Source: an uncultured Pseudomonas sp. (lineage in GTDB: Bacteria > Pseudomonadota > Gammaproteobacteria > Pseudomonadales > Pseudomonadaceae). Taken from it: a stretch of 64,000 bases of DNA. The notes under the pieces were generated by a model. The model made no database searches and was not told where the DNA came from. It saw only the letters and a list, made by a program, of their open reading frames with translations. The DNA is taken from the NCBI RefSeq assembly GCF_913774235.1, contig NZ_CAJYDW010000006.1, positions 62,001 through 126,000 on the forward strand. Reading direction: 5' to 3'. The first letter of the stretch is position 1, and every line of letters begins with the position of its first letter. This document shows positions 46,509-55,547 of the stretch, in pieces. Position numbers and translations under genes: made by a program.

Positions 46509-46937
46509 TTGTCCCTTCTCCTCGAACGTCACGGCCAGTGCCTGTGCGGCGCCGTCCAGCTCGATTGTCGTCTCGACAACACCGACGTATCCGCCTGCCA
46601 TTGCCAGACCTGTCGCCGCTGGGGCGGCGGTCCGCTGCTCGCGGTGGAATGCGCCCAGCCTCCCGTGATCGGCGGCGGCGATGCCCTTGGCATCCATGCC
46701 TCGTCAGACTGGGCGGAGCGCGGCTTCTGCATCCATTGCGGTACCCATCTCTTCTACCGCCTCAAGGCCGAGCCGCATTACGCCATTCCAGTGGGCCTGC
46801 TCGAAGGCGAGGACTGGACCCTGGCCAGCGAGGTCTTCATCGAAGAGAAGCCGGCCTGGTACTGCTTCGCCAACCAGACTCGCCAGCTGACCGGCGCGGA
46901 GCTGTTCGCCGAGCATGGCCAGCCCGACGACGTCTAG
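46509..46937 (+). CDS. GFA family (glutathione-dependent formaldehyde-activating-like) protein
   Basis: 142 residues. The zinc-binding Cys pattern is present: CLCGAVQLDC, SACHCQTCRRW and GFCIHCGTHLFYR, with the C-terminal EGEDWTLASEVFIEEKPAWY. TTG at 46509 has GAGGA 7 bases upstream and begins just before the domain, so I prefer it to in-frame starts further up (from 46431), which would add a Pro/Arg-rich tail. Function of most GFA proteins is unknown. Confidence 0.82.
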   Translation: MSLLLERHGQCLCGAVQLDCRLDNTDVSACHCQTCRRWGGGPLLAVECAQPPVIGGGDALGIHASSDWAERGFCIHCGTHLFYRLKAEPHYAIPVGLLEGEDWTLASEVFIEEKPAWYCFANQTRQLTGAELFAEHGQPDDV

Positions 46938-47210
46938 TCCTCGTTGGTGTATCGCACATCACTCTCTAAGTGAACACCTTCACCGGCAGCATCCGCCGCC
47001 ATGACCGTTCGTCGGCATCGACCGGCCAGTCGCCTGCCTCGCGCACCTGGCGATAGCGACCGGCGCACAGCACCGGCGGTGAAGGAAATACCCCTCCTCT
47101 GACCGTAGGGTCACGGCCAACGCCGTGGCTTGCGGCCCTCTTTTGGCCTGTGTCGCGACCCACGAGTCAGCAATAGACGCCCGAAACCCACTCTTGGAGC
47201 GGCCTACGAC
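46938..47210. other. Intergenic region before the aceA operators
   Basis: A gene-free stretch of about 270 bases after the GFA gene. A minus-strand frame of 65 codons (46966-47163) is not credible. No repeat or terminator was recognised. Confidence 0.4.
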
Positions 47211-47377
47211 TTTTGTAGTGACTATACGAAAGCACTACAAAACTCGATTGACGACGCCTCGATCTCCTGCAAATCTCTAGGTGCACCGGACGCGAACCCC
47301 CTATCCATGCGGGTCGCGCCTGGGCTCCGGGTGACCCTCGGGCCGTCTTGCGTAGTGATGCTCAAGAGGCACTACAA
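47211..47377. promoter_or_regulatory. Two RccR-like palindromes upstream of aceA
   Basis: TTTTGTAGTG-N12-CACTACAAAA (47211-47242) is a perfect palindrome and CGTAGT-N14-ACTACA (47351-47376) repeats it 139 bases on. Both are TGTAGT/ACTACA half-sites with 14 bases between, the pattern reported for the carbon-flux regulator RccR on aceA, glcB and pckA in other pseudomonads. Confidence 0.7.
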
Positions 47378-47583
47378 GAGAAGACGACTGGAATGCCACG
47401 CTGCTCGAGGCAGCGTCGCCAGAGGTGACGTCCGGATCCATGCAGGTACGCACGGCGACATGACTCGACAGCTGGGTAGACCTCTCGTCTTCGCGACTGG
47501 CAGCCAGGTGGCAACCGCCACCCCGCGGCCAGGCGTTGGGAAAAGACTGGTACCCAAGCCAACCTCATCGAAAGGATCGACTC
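47378..47583 (+). other. Leader region of aceA
   Basis: About 200 bases between the second palindrome and the aceA ATG. A ribosome site AAAGGA is visible 8 bases before the ATG. No other gene or fold was recognised. Confidence 0.4.
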
Positions 47584-49179
47584 ATGTCCGCTTACGAGAA
47601 CGACGTTCAGGCCATCGCCGCCCTCAAGACCACTGCCGGCAATCACTGGAGCGCCATCAATCCGGAATACGCCGCGCGGATGCGCTTGCAGAATCGCTTC
47701 AAGACCGGCCTCGACATCGCCCGCCACTGCGCGGCCATCATGCGCCGGGACATGGCCGCCTACGACGCCGACAGCAGCGCCTACACCCAGTCCCTGGGCT
47801 GCTGGCACGGCTTCATCGGCCAGCAGAAGCTGATCGCCATCAAGAAGCACCTGGGCAGCACTCAAGGCCGCTACCTCTATCTGTCCGGCTGGATGATCGC
47901 CGCGCTGCGCTCGGAATTCGGCCCGCTGCCGGACCAATCCATGCACGAGAAGACCAGCGTGCCGGCGCTGATCGAAGAGCTCTACACCTTCCTGCGCCAG
48001 GCCGATGCCCGCGAGCTGGGCATGCTGTTCCGCGAGCTGGACGCCGCCCGCGCCGCCGACGAGAACGCCAAGGCCGCCGCCATCCAGGCCAAGATCGATA
48101 ATTACGAGACCCATGTGGTGCCGATCATCGCCGACATCGACGCCGGTTTCGGCAACGCCGAGGCCACCTACCTCTTGGCCAAGAAGATGATCGAAGCCGG
48201 GGCCTGCTGCATCCAGCTGGAAAACCAGGTCTCCGACGAGAAGCAGTGCGGCCACCAGGACGGCAAGGTCACCGTGCCCCACGAGGACTTCCTGGCCAAG
48301 ATCAACGCCGTGCGCTACGCCTTCCTCGAACTGGGCGTGGACGAGGGCGTCATCGTCGCCCGTACCGACTCCCTGGGCGCCGGCCTGACCAAGCAGATCG
48401 CCGTGAGCAAGCAGCCGGGCGACCTGGGTGACCAGTACAACAGCTTCCTCGACTGCGACGAGGTGGACGCCAGCCAACTGGGCAACGGTGATGTGCTGAT
48501 CAGCCGCGGCGGCAAGCTGCTTAGGCCCAAGCGCCTGGCCAGCGGCCTGTTCCAGTTCCGTGCCGGCAGCGGCGTGGATCGCGTAGTGCTGGACTGCATC
48601 ACCTCGCTGCAGAACGGCGCCGACCTACTGTGGATCGAGACCGAGAAGCCCCACGTCGGCCAGATCAAGGCCATGGTCGACCGCATCCGCGAAGTCGTGC
48701 CCAACGCCAAGCTGGTCTACAACAACAGCCCCTCCTTCAATTGGACCCTGAGCTTCCGCCAGCAGGTGTTCGACGCCCTGCAGGCCGAGGGCAAGGATGT
48801 CTCCGGCTACGACCGCGCCAAGCTGATGAGCGTGGACTACGACGACACCGAACTGGGTCGCCTGGCCGATGCGCGCATCCAGAGCTTCCAGCGCGATGCG
48901 GCCCGGGAGGCGGGCATCTTCCACCACCTGATCACCCTGCCCACCTACCACACCGCGGCGCTGTCCACCGACAACCTGGCTAAGGGCTACTTCGCCGAGG
49001 AAGGCATGCTGGCCTACGTCAAGGGCGTGCAGCGCCAGGAGATCCGCCAGGGCATCGCCTGCGTCAAGCACCAGAACATGGCCGGCTCGGACATGGGCGA
49101 TGACCACAAGGAATACTTTGCCGGGGAAGCCGCGCTCAAGGCGGCCGGTAAGGACAACACCATGAACCAGTTCCATTGA
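47584..49179 (+). CDS. aceA: Isocitrate lyase, long (Pseudomonas) form
   Basis: First enzyme of the glyoxylate shunt: isocitrate to succinate plus glyoxylate. 531 residues, the length of the Pseudomonas-type enzyme, which is longer than the E. coli 434-residue form. Active-site segment DEKQCGHQDGKVTVPHEDFL supplies the catalytic Cys and the KxCGH-like motif; IIADIDAGFGNAEATYLLAK binds metal/substrate and NNSPSFNWTLSF closes the barrel. AAAGGA lies upstream of ATG 47584. RccR-like operators upstream suggest induction on acetate and fatty acids. A small gene of unknown function follows 26 bases later. Confidence 0.96.
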   Translation: MSAYENDVQAIAALKTTAGNHWSAINPEYAARMRLQNRFKTGLDIARHCAAIMRRDMAAYDADSSAYTQSLGCWHGFIGQQKLIAIKKHLGSTQGRYLYLSGWMIAALRSEFGPLPDQSMHEKTSVPALIEELYTFLRQADARELGMLFRELDAARAADENAKAAAIQAKIDNYETHVVPIIADIDAGFGNAEATYLLAKKMIEAGACCIQLENQVSDEKQCGHQDGKVTVPHEDFLAKINAVRYAFLELGVDEGVIVARTDSLGAGLTKQIAVSKQPGDLGDQYNSFLDCDEVDASQLGNGDVLISRGGKLLRPKRLASGLFQFRAGSGVDRVVLDCITSLQNGADLLWIETEKPHVGQIKAMVDRIREVVPNAKLVYNNSPSFNWTLSFRQQVFDALQAEGKDVSGYDRAKLMSVDYDDTELGRLADARIQSFQRDAAREAGIFHHLITLPTYHTAALSTDNLAKGYFAEEGMLAYVKGVQRQEIRQGIACVKHQNMAGSDMGDDHKEYFAGEAALKAAGKDNTMNQFH

Positions 49180-49205
49180 TCACGGCCACTGTGGAGGACA
49201 CGCTC

Positions 49206-49535
49206 ATGAACCTGAACGACAACCCCAGCCTGGACGATCTCAAGCAGCTGTTCGCCCGGCTCAAGGACAAGAACCACAACCACATCCTCTGGGTCTGCGA
49301 GAGCGGCGCGGTACACGTCGACCGCCTGCCCGGCGGCGAGACGCCCGAGCAATTCGAGGAGCGCCATCCCAGCCTGCGCATCCGCTTCAAGACCTACAAC
49401 AAGGGTGGCGGCTACGTTGGCAAGTCGGCGGCCGCGGACGACAACTTCATCAGGAGCGTCCACGCCGCCCTGCAGGAGCACTGGCGCCTGGCCGGCCGGC
49501 AGCAGCAGCCGGCCTATGTGGATCGCTACTACTAG
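49206..49535 (+). CDS. Small protein of unknown function, downstream of aceA
   Basis: 109 residues. MNLNDNPSLDDLKQLFARLK, NHNHILWVCESGAVHVDRLP and TPEQFEERHPSLRIRFKTYN suggest a compact alpha/beta cytosolic protein. No family was recognised. GTGGAGGAC precedes the ATG. Its start is 26 bases after the aceA stop, so it is probably co-transcribed and may relate to the glyoxylate shunt. Confidence 0.75.
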   Translation: MNLNDNPSLDDLKQLFARLKDKNHNHILWVCESGAVHVDRLPGGETPEQFEERHPSLRIRFKTYNKGGGYVGKSAAADDNFIRSVHAALQEHWRLAGRQQQPAYVDRYY

Positions 49536-49540
49536 CAATG

Positions 49541-49579
49541 AAAAAGGGCGCGGCAGGTAGTTGAACACCCGCCGCGCCC
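49541..49579 (-). terminator. Rho-independent terminator of the prp operon
   Basis: GGGCGCGGC (49546-49554) pairs with GCCGCGCCC (49571-49579); on the minus strand a TTTTT tract follows. It lies about 70 bases beyond the prpD stop. Confidence 0.75.
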
Positions 49580-49591
49580 TGCCCCACCTTC

Positions 49592-49643
49592 GAGGCGACT
49601 CGCCTGATCCCGGATGGCCCTCCAGGATCGAGCGAGTCGCCTC
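49592..49643 (+). terminator. Stem-loop between aceA unit and prpD
   Basis: GAGGCGACTCGC pairs perfectly with GCGAGTCGCCTC (12 bp, 28-base loop), followed by TTCTATTT. Likely terminator for the aceA/small-gene unit reading rightwards, ending 7 bases before the prpD stop. Confidence 0.65.
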
Positions 49644-49649
49644 TTCTAT

Positions 49650-51134
49650 TTACAGCACGAAGAGATCGACGAAGCGGTGCACCGGGGTGGCCTCCAACCC
49701 TGCCTGGTCCTTGCAGAGGTCGAAGATCTGGGCACAGCGACCGGCCGGGAAGCGCGTGGCCAGGTTGTTCTGGAACTTGCGCTCCAGCAGCGGAATGCCC
49801 TCTTCGCGGCGCCGGCGATGGCCGATGGGATATTCCACGGCGATCTTCTCGGTGCTGCTGCCGTCGGTGAAGAACACCTGCAGGGCGTTGGCGATGGATC
49901 TCTTATCGGCTTCCAGGTATTCGCGGCTGTAGCGCTCGTCCTCGACGATCTCCATCTTCTCGCGCAGTTGATCGATACGCGGATGGGCCTGGTGGAAGGC
50001 GTCCTCGTAGTGTTCGGCGATCAGGTCGCCGAACAGCAGCGGCACGGCGATCATGTATTGCAGGCAGTGGTCGCGGTCGGCGGCATTGGCCATGGGCCCC
50101 TGCTTAGAGATGATGCGGATGGCCGATTCGTGGGTGGTCACCACGATCTTCTCGATCTGATCGACGCGGTCGCGCACCTGGGGGTGCAGGAGCACCGCGG
50201 CTTCGGCGGCGGTCTGGGCATGGAATTCCGCCGGGAAGCTGATCTTGAACAGCACGTTTTCCATCACGTAGCTGCCGAAGCCCTGGGGAAAGCGGAACTG
50301 GCGCTGGTCGGCCGGCTTGGTGGCCAGGTCCTTGTTGGTGTGGCTGAACAGCACGTCGTAGAAGCCCCACTGGGGCGCGCTGAGCACGCCGGGAATACCC
50401 ATCTCGCCGCGCAGGGCGATGTCGGCCAGGCGTACGCCGCGGCTGGAGGCGTCACCGGCGGCCCAGGACTTGCGGCTGCCGGCGTTGGGCGCATGGCGAT
50501 AGGTGCGCAGCGCCTGGCCATCGACGAAGGCGTGGGACAGGGCCGCGAGCAGCTGTTCGCGATTGGCGCCCATCAGCTTGGCGCTGACCGCGGTGGAGGC
50601 CAGCTTGACCAGGAAGACGTGGTCCAGGCCGACGCGGTTGAAGGAGTTCTCCAGGGCGAACACCCCCTGGATCTCGTGGGCCATGACCATGGCCTCCAGC
50701 ACCTCGCGCATGGTCAGGGGCGCCTCGCCCTGGGCCACGCGGCGCTGGGAGAGGTGGTCGGCCACCGCCAGGATGGCGCCGAGGTTGTCGGAAGGATGGC
50801 CCCACTCGGCGGCCAGCCAGGTGTCGTTGTAGTCCAGCCAGCGAATGATGCAGCCGATGTCCCAGGCCGCCTTGACCGGATCCAGGCGATAGCTGGTACC
50901 CGGCACCCGCGCGCCCTGGGGGACCACGGTACCCTCCACCTGGGGCCCGAGCAGCTTGGTGCACTCGGGGAATCTCAGGGACAGCAGGCCGCAGCCGAGG
51001 GTGTCCATCAGGCAGTTGCGGGCGGTGTCCAGGGCCTCGCGGGAGGTCACCTGGTAGGTCAGCACGTAATCGGCCAGGTCCTGGATGACCTGGTCGTAAT
51101 CGGGCCGGTTGTTGAGATCGACGTTGGCGCTCAT
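49650..51134 (-). CDS. prpD: 2-methylcitrate dehydratase PrpD
   Basis: 494 residues. Dehydrates 2-methylcitrate to 2-methylaconitate in the propionate (methylcitrate) cycle. [28 protein letters not shown]-type helices and the [21 protein letters not shown]-terminus fit the bacterial PrpD family. The ATG at 51134 has AAGGAACC upstream. Last gene of the unit prpR-prpB-prpC-prpD. AcnD and PrpF, which many pseudomonads use for this step, are missing, so PrpD probably does the dehydration alone, as in E. coli and Salmonella. Confidence 0.93.
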   Translation of the reverse strand: MSANVDLNNRPDYDQVIQDLADYVLTYQVTSREALDTARNCLMDTLGCGLLSLRFPECTKLLGPQVEGTVVPQGARVPGTSYRLDPVKAAWDIGCIIRWLDYNDTWLAAEWGHPSDNLGAILAVADHLSQRRVAQGEAPLTMREVLEAMVMAHEIQGVFALENSFNRVGLDHVFLVKLASTAVSAKLMGANREQLLAALSHAFVDGQALRTYRHAPNAGSRKSWAAGDASSRGVRLADIALRGEMGIPGVLSAPQWGFYDVLFSHTNKDLATKPADQRQFRFPQGFGSYVMENVLFKISFPAEFHAQTAAEAAVLLHPQVRDRVDQIEKIVVTTHESAIRIISKQGPMANAADRDHCLQYMIAVPLLFGDLIAEHYEDAFHQAHPRIDQLREKMEIVEDERYSREYLEADKRSIANALQVFFTDGSSTEKIAVEYPIGHRRRREEGIPLLERKFQNNLATRFPAGRCAQIFDLCKDQAGLEATPVHRFVDLFVL

Positions 51135-51149
51135 GGGTTTTGGTTCCTT

Positions 51150-51220
51150 ATCGCGGCCACGGGCCGCTCCTACAAGTTTGGTCATGGATCGCTCCTGTAG
51201 GAGCGGCCCATGGCCGCGAT
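51150..51220. repeat. REP palindrome between prpC and prpD
   Basis: ATCGCGGCCACGGGCC...CTAC (51150-51173) and its complement (51197-51220) form a 24-bp stem with one or two mismatches. The right arm is identical to the palindromes at 36262 and elsewhere in the block after the helicase gene. It lies exactly where acnD and prpF sit in related operons. Confidence 0.85.
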
Positions 51221-51227
51221 CAAACAT

Positions 51228-52355
51228 TCATCGATTGGCGATGGGCGTGAACGGTCGCTGCTCGACCCCGATGTAATCCGCGCTGGGCCGAATGATGCGG
51301 TTGTCGGCGCGCTGCTCGAAGACGTGGGCACACCAGCCGGCCGTGCGCGAGCAGACGAAGATCGGGGTGAACAGCGGCGTCGGAATACCGAGGAAGTGGT
51401 AGGCCGAGGCATGGTAGAAGTCGGCGTTGGGAAACAACCCCTTCTCTTCCTTCATGGTGCGGTCGATGGCTTCCGAGACCGGGAACAGCACGCTGTCGCC
51501 CACCTCCGCCGCCAGCTGCCGGGCGTAGTCCTTGATCACCTCGTTGCGCGGATCGCTGTCGCGGTAGATGGCGTGGCCGAAGCCCATCACCTTTTCCTTG
51601 CGTTCGAGCATCTGCTTGAGGCCGGTGACCGCCTCCTCCGGTGAGGCGAAGCGTTCGATCAGCGCCATGGCCGCCTCGTTGGCGCCGCCGTGCAGTGGCC
51701 CGCGCAGGGAGCCGATGGCGCCGGTGACGCAGGAATAGAGATCCGACAGCGTCGAGGCGCAAACCCGGGCGGTAAAGGTGGAGGCGTTGAACTCGTGCTC
51801 GGCATAGAGGATCAGCGAGACGTTCAGCACCCGGGCGTGCAACTCGCTGGGCGCCTTGCCGTGCAGCAGGGTGAGGAAGTGGCTGGCGATGTCCGGGGCG
51901 TCGCTGCTGCACTCGATGCGGGTGCCGCTCTGGCTGAAGTGGTGCCAGTAGAGCAGGATCGCCGGGAAGGCGCCGAGCAGGCGGTCGGCCACCAGCTGCT
52001 GGTCGGCGAAGCTGCGCTCCGGCTCCAGGGTGCCCAACAGCGAAGCGCCGGTGCGCATCACATCCATGGGGTGGGCGCTGGCGGGAATGCGCTCCAGGCC
52101 TTCCTTGAGTGGCTGTGGCAGGTCGCGCAGCGCGGCCAGGCGCTGGCGGTAGGCGTCCAGTTGCGCCTGGGTGGGCAGCTCGCCATAGAGCAACAGGTGG
52201 GCGACTTCCTCGAAGTCGGCCTCGGCGGCCAGTTCACGGATGTCGTAGCCCCGGTAGGTGAGGCCGGCGCCGGTCTTGCCGACGGTGCAAAGCGCGGTGC
52301 GGCCGGCGACCTGACCACGCAGGCCGGCGCCGCCGAGGGTTTTGCTGTCTGCCAT
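51228..52355 (-). CDS. prpC: 2-methylcitrate synthase PrpC
   Basis: 375 residues. Condenses propionyl-CoA with oxaloacetate. Citrate-synthase fold with VGKTGAGLTYRGYDIRELAA, ERIPASAHPMDVMRTGASLL, GSLRGPLHGGANEAAMALIE and MGFGHAIYRDSDPRNEVIKD (catalytic His residues), ending HAQRADNRIIRPSADYIG-like. It precedes prpD, separated only by the REP palindrome, and follows prpB by 55 bases. Confidence 0.95.
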   Translation of the reverse strand: MADSKTLGGAGLRGQVAGRTALCTVGKTGAGLTYRGYDIRELAAEADFEEVAHLLLYGELPTQAQLDAYRQRLAALRDLPQPLKEGLERIPASAHPMDVMRTGASLLGTLEPERSFADQQLVADRLLGAFPAILLYWHHFSQSGTRIECSSDAPDIASHFLTLLHGKAPSELHARVLNVSLILYAEHEFNASTFTARVCASTLSDLYSCVTGAIGSLRGPLHGGANEAAMALIERFASPEEAVTGLKQMLERKEKVMGFGHAIYRDSDPRNEVIKDYARQLAAEVGDSVLFPVSEAIDRTMKEEKGLFPNADFYHASAYHFLGIPTPLFTPIFVCSRTAGWCAHVFEQRADNRIIRPSADYIGVEQRPFTPIANR

Positions 52356-52410
52356 CGTCTCGCTCCTCTTGGAGTTGTTATGCGAAAAAGCGGGCGTTCA
52401 GGGTGGGGCG

Positions 52411-53295
52411 TCAGTGTTTCTGCTGGAACAGGCGATCCAGCTGGTCTTCATAACGGTGATAGTCGATGCGGTCGTAGAGCTCGGCGCGGGTCTGCATGGT
52501 GTCGACCACCGCCTGCTGGGTACCGTCGCGGCGGATCGCCGTGTAGACGTTCTCGGCAGCGCGGTTGGCGGCGCGGAAGGCCGACAGCGGATAGAGCACC
52601 AGACTGACCTCGGCCCCAGCCAGCTCCTCGGTGGTGAACAGCGGCGTGGCGCCGAATTCGGTGATGTTGGCCAGGATCGGCACCCCCACCGCCTGGGCGA
52701 ACTGGCGGTACATGGGCAGCTCGGTCATGGCCTCGGGAAAGATCATGTCGGCGCCGGCCTCGACGCAGGCGCAGGCGCGGTCGATGGCGGCCTGCAGGCC
52801 CTCCACCGCCAGGGCGTCGGTGCGGGCCATGATGACGAAGTCGGGATCGGTACGGGCGTCCACCGCGGCCTTGATGCGATCCACCATCTCCTGCTGGCTG
52901 ACGATCTCCTTGCCCGGCCGGTGGCCGCAGCGCTTGGCGCCCACCTGATCCTCGATATGCATAGCCGCCGCGCCGGCCTTGATCAGCGAGCGGACGGTGC
53001 GGGCCACGTTGAAGGCCGAGGCGCCGAAGCCGGTGTCGACATCCACCAGCAGCGGCAGGTCGCAGACATCGGTGATCCGACGCACGTCGATCAGCACGTC
53101 TTCCAGGCCGCTGATGCCCAGGTCCGGCAGGCCCAGGGAACCGGCCGCGACCCCGCCGCCAGACAGGTAGATGGCCTGGAAGCCAGCGCGCTTGGCCAGC
53201 AGCGCATGGTTGGCGTTGAGGGTGCCGACCACCTGCAACGGACGTTCGGCGGCGACGGCGGCACGGAATTTCTGACCGGGACTGACGGCAGGCAT
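52411..53295 (-). CDS. prpB: 2-methylisocitrate lyase PrpB
   Basis: 294 residues. Cleaves 2-methylisocitrate to pyruvate and succinate. Barrel motifs: [40 protein letters not shown] and the catalytic [20 protein letters not shown] with the KRCGH signature. It follows the GntR gene by 4 bases, first structural gene of the prp unit. Confidence 0.95.
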   Translation of the reverse strand: MPAVSPGQKFRAAVAAERPLQVVGTLNANHALLAKRAGFQAIYLSGGGVAAGSLGLPDLGISGLEDVLIDVRRITDVCDLPLLVDVDTGFGASAFNVARTVRSLIKAGAAAMHIEDQVGAKRCGHRPGKEIVSQQEMVDRIKAAVDARTDPDFVIMARTDALAVEGLQAAIDRACACVEAGADMIFPEAMTELPMYRQFAQAVGVPILANITEFGATPLFTTEELAGAEVSLVLYPLSAFRAANRAAENVYTAIRRDGTQQAVVDTMQTRAELYDRIDYHRYEDQLDRLFQQKH

Positions 53296-53299
53296 GGCG

Positions 53300-54001
53300 T
53301 TACCTCGACTGAGCTTGGACTAGGGGGTGGTGCTGCAGATTGCGCTTGGACGCGGCGATGTGGCGACGCATCAGCAGCTCGGCCAACTCGCCATCGCCCT
53401 CGGCCAGGGCATCGAGGATGCGATGGTGCTCGGCGAAGGCCTGGCGCGGCCGATTGGGAGTGGCGGAGACCTTGAGTCGGTACATGCGCACCAGGTGGTA
53501 GAGCTCGCCGCACAGCAGCCGCACCAGCATGCCGTTGCCGCTGGCCTGGATGATGCGGTAGTGGAAGTCGTGATCGCCTTCCTGCAGGTAATAGCCGGTA
53601 CCGGCCTGGAACGCCGGGTCGCGCTCGTGGGTATCCAGCAGCTGGCGCAATTCATCGATGCCCTGGGGCGTTAGGCGTTCGGCCGCCAGGCGGCAGGCCA
53701 TGCCTTCGAGGGATTCGCGGATTTCGTAGAGTTCGACCAGCTCGGCGAGGCTCAGGGCGGCGACCCGGGCGCCGGCATGGGGCACCCGCACCACCAGCCG
53801 TTGACCTTCCAGGCGGTGGATGGCCTCGCGCAGCGGACCGCGACTGATGCCGTAGGTACGGGCCAGCTCGGGTTCGGAGATCTTGCTACCCGGCGCCACA
53901 TCACCGCGGACGATGGCCTCGCGGATGCGCCGGAAGACCTGCTCGGAGAGGGTCCCGCTTTCGGTCTCGGGCGCTTCCGCCAAGAGAGGGCTATCGATCA
54001 T
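53300..54001 (-). CDS. prpR: GntR/FCD regulator of the prp operon (PrpR)
   Basis: 233 residues. A GntR winged helix ([40 protein letters not shown]) and an FCD effector domain with [20 protein letters not shown] and [14 protein letters not shown]. Start ATG 54001 has AAGGT 8 bases upstream; a GTG at 54010 is less likely. Pseudomonads have a GntR, not the sigma-54 PrpR of enterics, before prpB, and two TTGTCGACAA-like sites lie just upstream, so it probably represses the unit until 2-methylcitrate appears. Confidence 0.9.
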   Translation of the reverse strand: MIDSPLLAEAPETESGTLSEQVFRRIREAIVRGDVAPGSKISEPELARTYGISRGPLREAIHRLEGQRLVVRVPHAGARVAALSLAELVELYEIRESLEGMACRLAAERLTPQGIDELRQLLDTHERDPAFQAGTGYYLQEGDHDFHYRIIQASGNGMLVRLLCGELYHLVRMYRLKVSATPNRPRQAFAEHHRILDALAEGDGELAELLMRRHIAASKRNLQHHPLVQAQSR

Positions 54002-54073
54002 TGTCGACACCTTTTGTGTTTATAGGCCGAATAACTACGCCTGAACGCCTTATCAGTCAATCTTTGTCGACAA
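54001..54073. promoter_or_regulatory. Putative prp operator pair
   Basis: TTGTCGACAC (54001-54010) and the perfect palindrome TTGTCGACAA (54064-54073) are 63 bases apart, six helical turns. The first overlaps the GntR start codon. Likely autoregulatory sites of the GntR protein. Confidence 0.55.
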
Positions 54074-54155
54074 TCCAGCTGTGACAGTCTGTATCTCCCC
54101 CGCCCTCCCAGCGGTTCGCTAAACTAGCGCGCCGTCCTCCCCAGCCGACCTCGCC

Positions 54156-55499
54156 ATGCCCCTCTGCTACCTGCATCCGCTGCCCTACCACGCCGAGCCC
54201 ACGGCGCGTTTCGCCCTGCTGCACGGCGAGCCGGGGGCGGTGCTGCTGGACTCTGGACGGCCGGTAGCGGAGCGCGGTCGCTATGACCTCATGGCAGCCT
54301 GGCCGCTGGAAGAGCTGCAACCGGCAGCCGGCGAGGAGGGCCGCGCCTTCTTCGCCCGGGCGCGTGCCGCCCTGGCCAGCCTGGGTCGGGCGGAATTACC
54401 AGAGGGTACGGAGCTGCCCTTCGCTGGTGGCCTGCTGGGCTATCTCGGCTACGACTTCGGGCGGCGCCTGGAAAGACTGCCCGAGGGTGCCCGCGCCGAT
54501 CTACAATTGCCCGACGCCTGCCTGGGGCTCTATGCCTGGGCGCTGATCACCGATCACCAGGCAGGGACCAGTCAGCTGGTCTGCCATCCGGCGCTGGACG
54601 CAGCGGAACGTCAGCGACTGATTGCCCTGTTCGACGCTGAGGAAACGCCGGCGACCGCTGCTTTCAGCCTCACTGCGCCCTTCGCCGCCGACATAGACCG
54701 CGACACCTATCGCCAGCGCATCGAAGCCATCCAGGCCTATATCGCCGCCGGCGACTGCTACCAGGTCAACTTCGCCCAGCGCTTTCGCGCGCCCTTCCAG
54801 GGTTCGCCCTGGACCGCCTATCTCGCCTTGCGCGCGGCCTGCCCGACGCCCTTCTCCGGCTATCTGGCGCTGGACCGCGGCGCCCTGCTCAGCCATTCGC
54901 CCGAACGCTTCCTGCGGGTCAGCCGTGGCCAGGTGGAAACCCGGCCGATCAAGGGCACCCGGCCGCGGCGCAGCGATCCCGCCGCCGATGCCGCCGAAGC
55001 AGAGGCGCTGCTGGCCAGCCCCAAGGATCGCGCCGAGAATCTGATGATCGTCGATCTGCTGCGCAACGACCTGGGGCGCAGTTGCCGCATCGGCTCGGTG
55101 CGGGTGCCCGAGCTGTTCGCCCTGGAGAGCTATCCCAACGTCCACCATCTGGTCAGCGCCGTCACCGGCGAATTGGCCAAGGGCCTGGACGCCCTGGACC
55201 TGCTGGCCGGCAGCTTTCCCGGTGGCTCCATCACCGGGGCGCCGAAGATCCGCGCCATGCAGATCATCGACGAGCTGGAAGAGACCCGCCGCGGTCCCTA
55301 CTGCGGCTCGCTGCTCTACCTGGACGTGCGCGGCGAGAGCGACAGCTCCATCCTCATCCGCAGCCTGCTGGCCGAAGACGGCATGCTTAGTTGCTGGGGC
55401 GGCGGTGGCATCGTCATGGATTCCCACTGGGAAGACGAATACGCCGAGTCCCTGGCCAAGGTACGGGTGCTGCTGGAGACGCTGGAAGCCCACAGCTGA
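54156..55499 (+). CDS. pabB: Aminodeoxychorismate synthase component I (PabB)
   Basis: 447 residues. Makes 4-amino-4-deoxychorismate for folate, with a PabA amidotransferase encoded elsewhere. The chorismate-binding half shows GDCYQVNFAQRF, the catalytic ETRPIKGTRPR (PIKGT Lys), NLMIVDLLRNDLGR and GSITGAPKIRAMQIIDELE. ATG at 54156; the gene is divergent from prpR with 154 bases between. The next gene is a PAPS-reductase-like gene 48 bases downstream, so they may be co-transcribed. Confidence 0.93.
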   Translation: MPLCYLHPLPYHAEPTARFALLHGEPGAVLLDSGRPVAERGRYDLMAAWPLEELQPAAGEEGRAFFARARAALASLGRAELPEGTELPFAGGLLGYLGYDFGRRLERLPEGARADLQLPDACLGLYAWALITDHQAGTSQLVCHPALDAAERQRLIALFDAEETPATAAFSLTAPFAADIDRDTYRQRIEAIQAYIAAGDCYQVNFAQRFRAPFQGSPWTAYLALRAACPTPFSGYLALDRGALLSHSPERFLRVSRGQVETRPIKGTRPRRSDPAADAAEAEALLASPKDRAENLMIVDLLRNDLGRSCRIGSVRVPELFALESYPNVHHLVSAVTGELAKGLDALDLLAGSFPGGSITGAPKIRAMQIIDELEETRRGPYCGSLLYLDVRGESDSSILIRSLLAEDGMLSCWGGGGIVMDSHWEDEYAESLAKVRVLLETLEAHS

Positions 55500-55547
55500 T
55501 CGGGCTTTGTTACCATGGCGTCATCTTCTCCCTGCCTGGAGCCCGCC

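Noticed and set aside
46966-47163. 65-codon minus-strand frame upstream of aceA
   Set aside because: No ribosome site or family features; Arg/Gly-rich from base composition.
47130-48101. 323-codon frame across the aceA leader
   Set aside because: Runs through the RccR-like sites and into a wrong frame of aceA; composition turns Arg/Pro-rich inside aceA.
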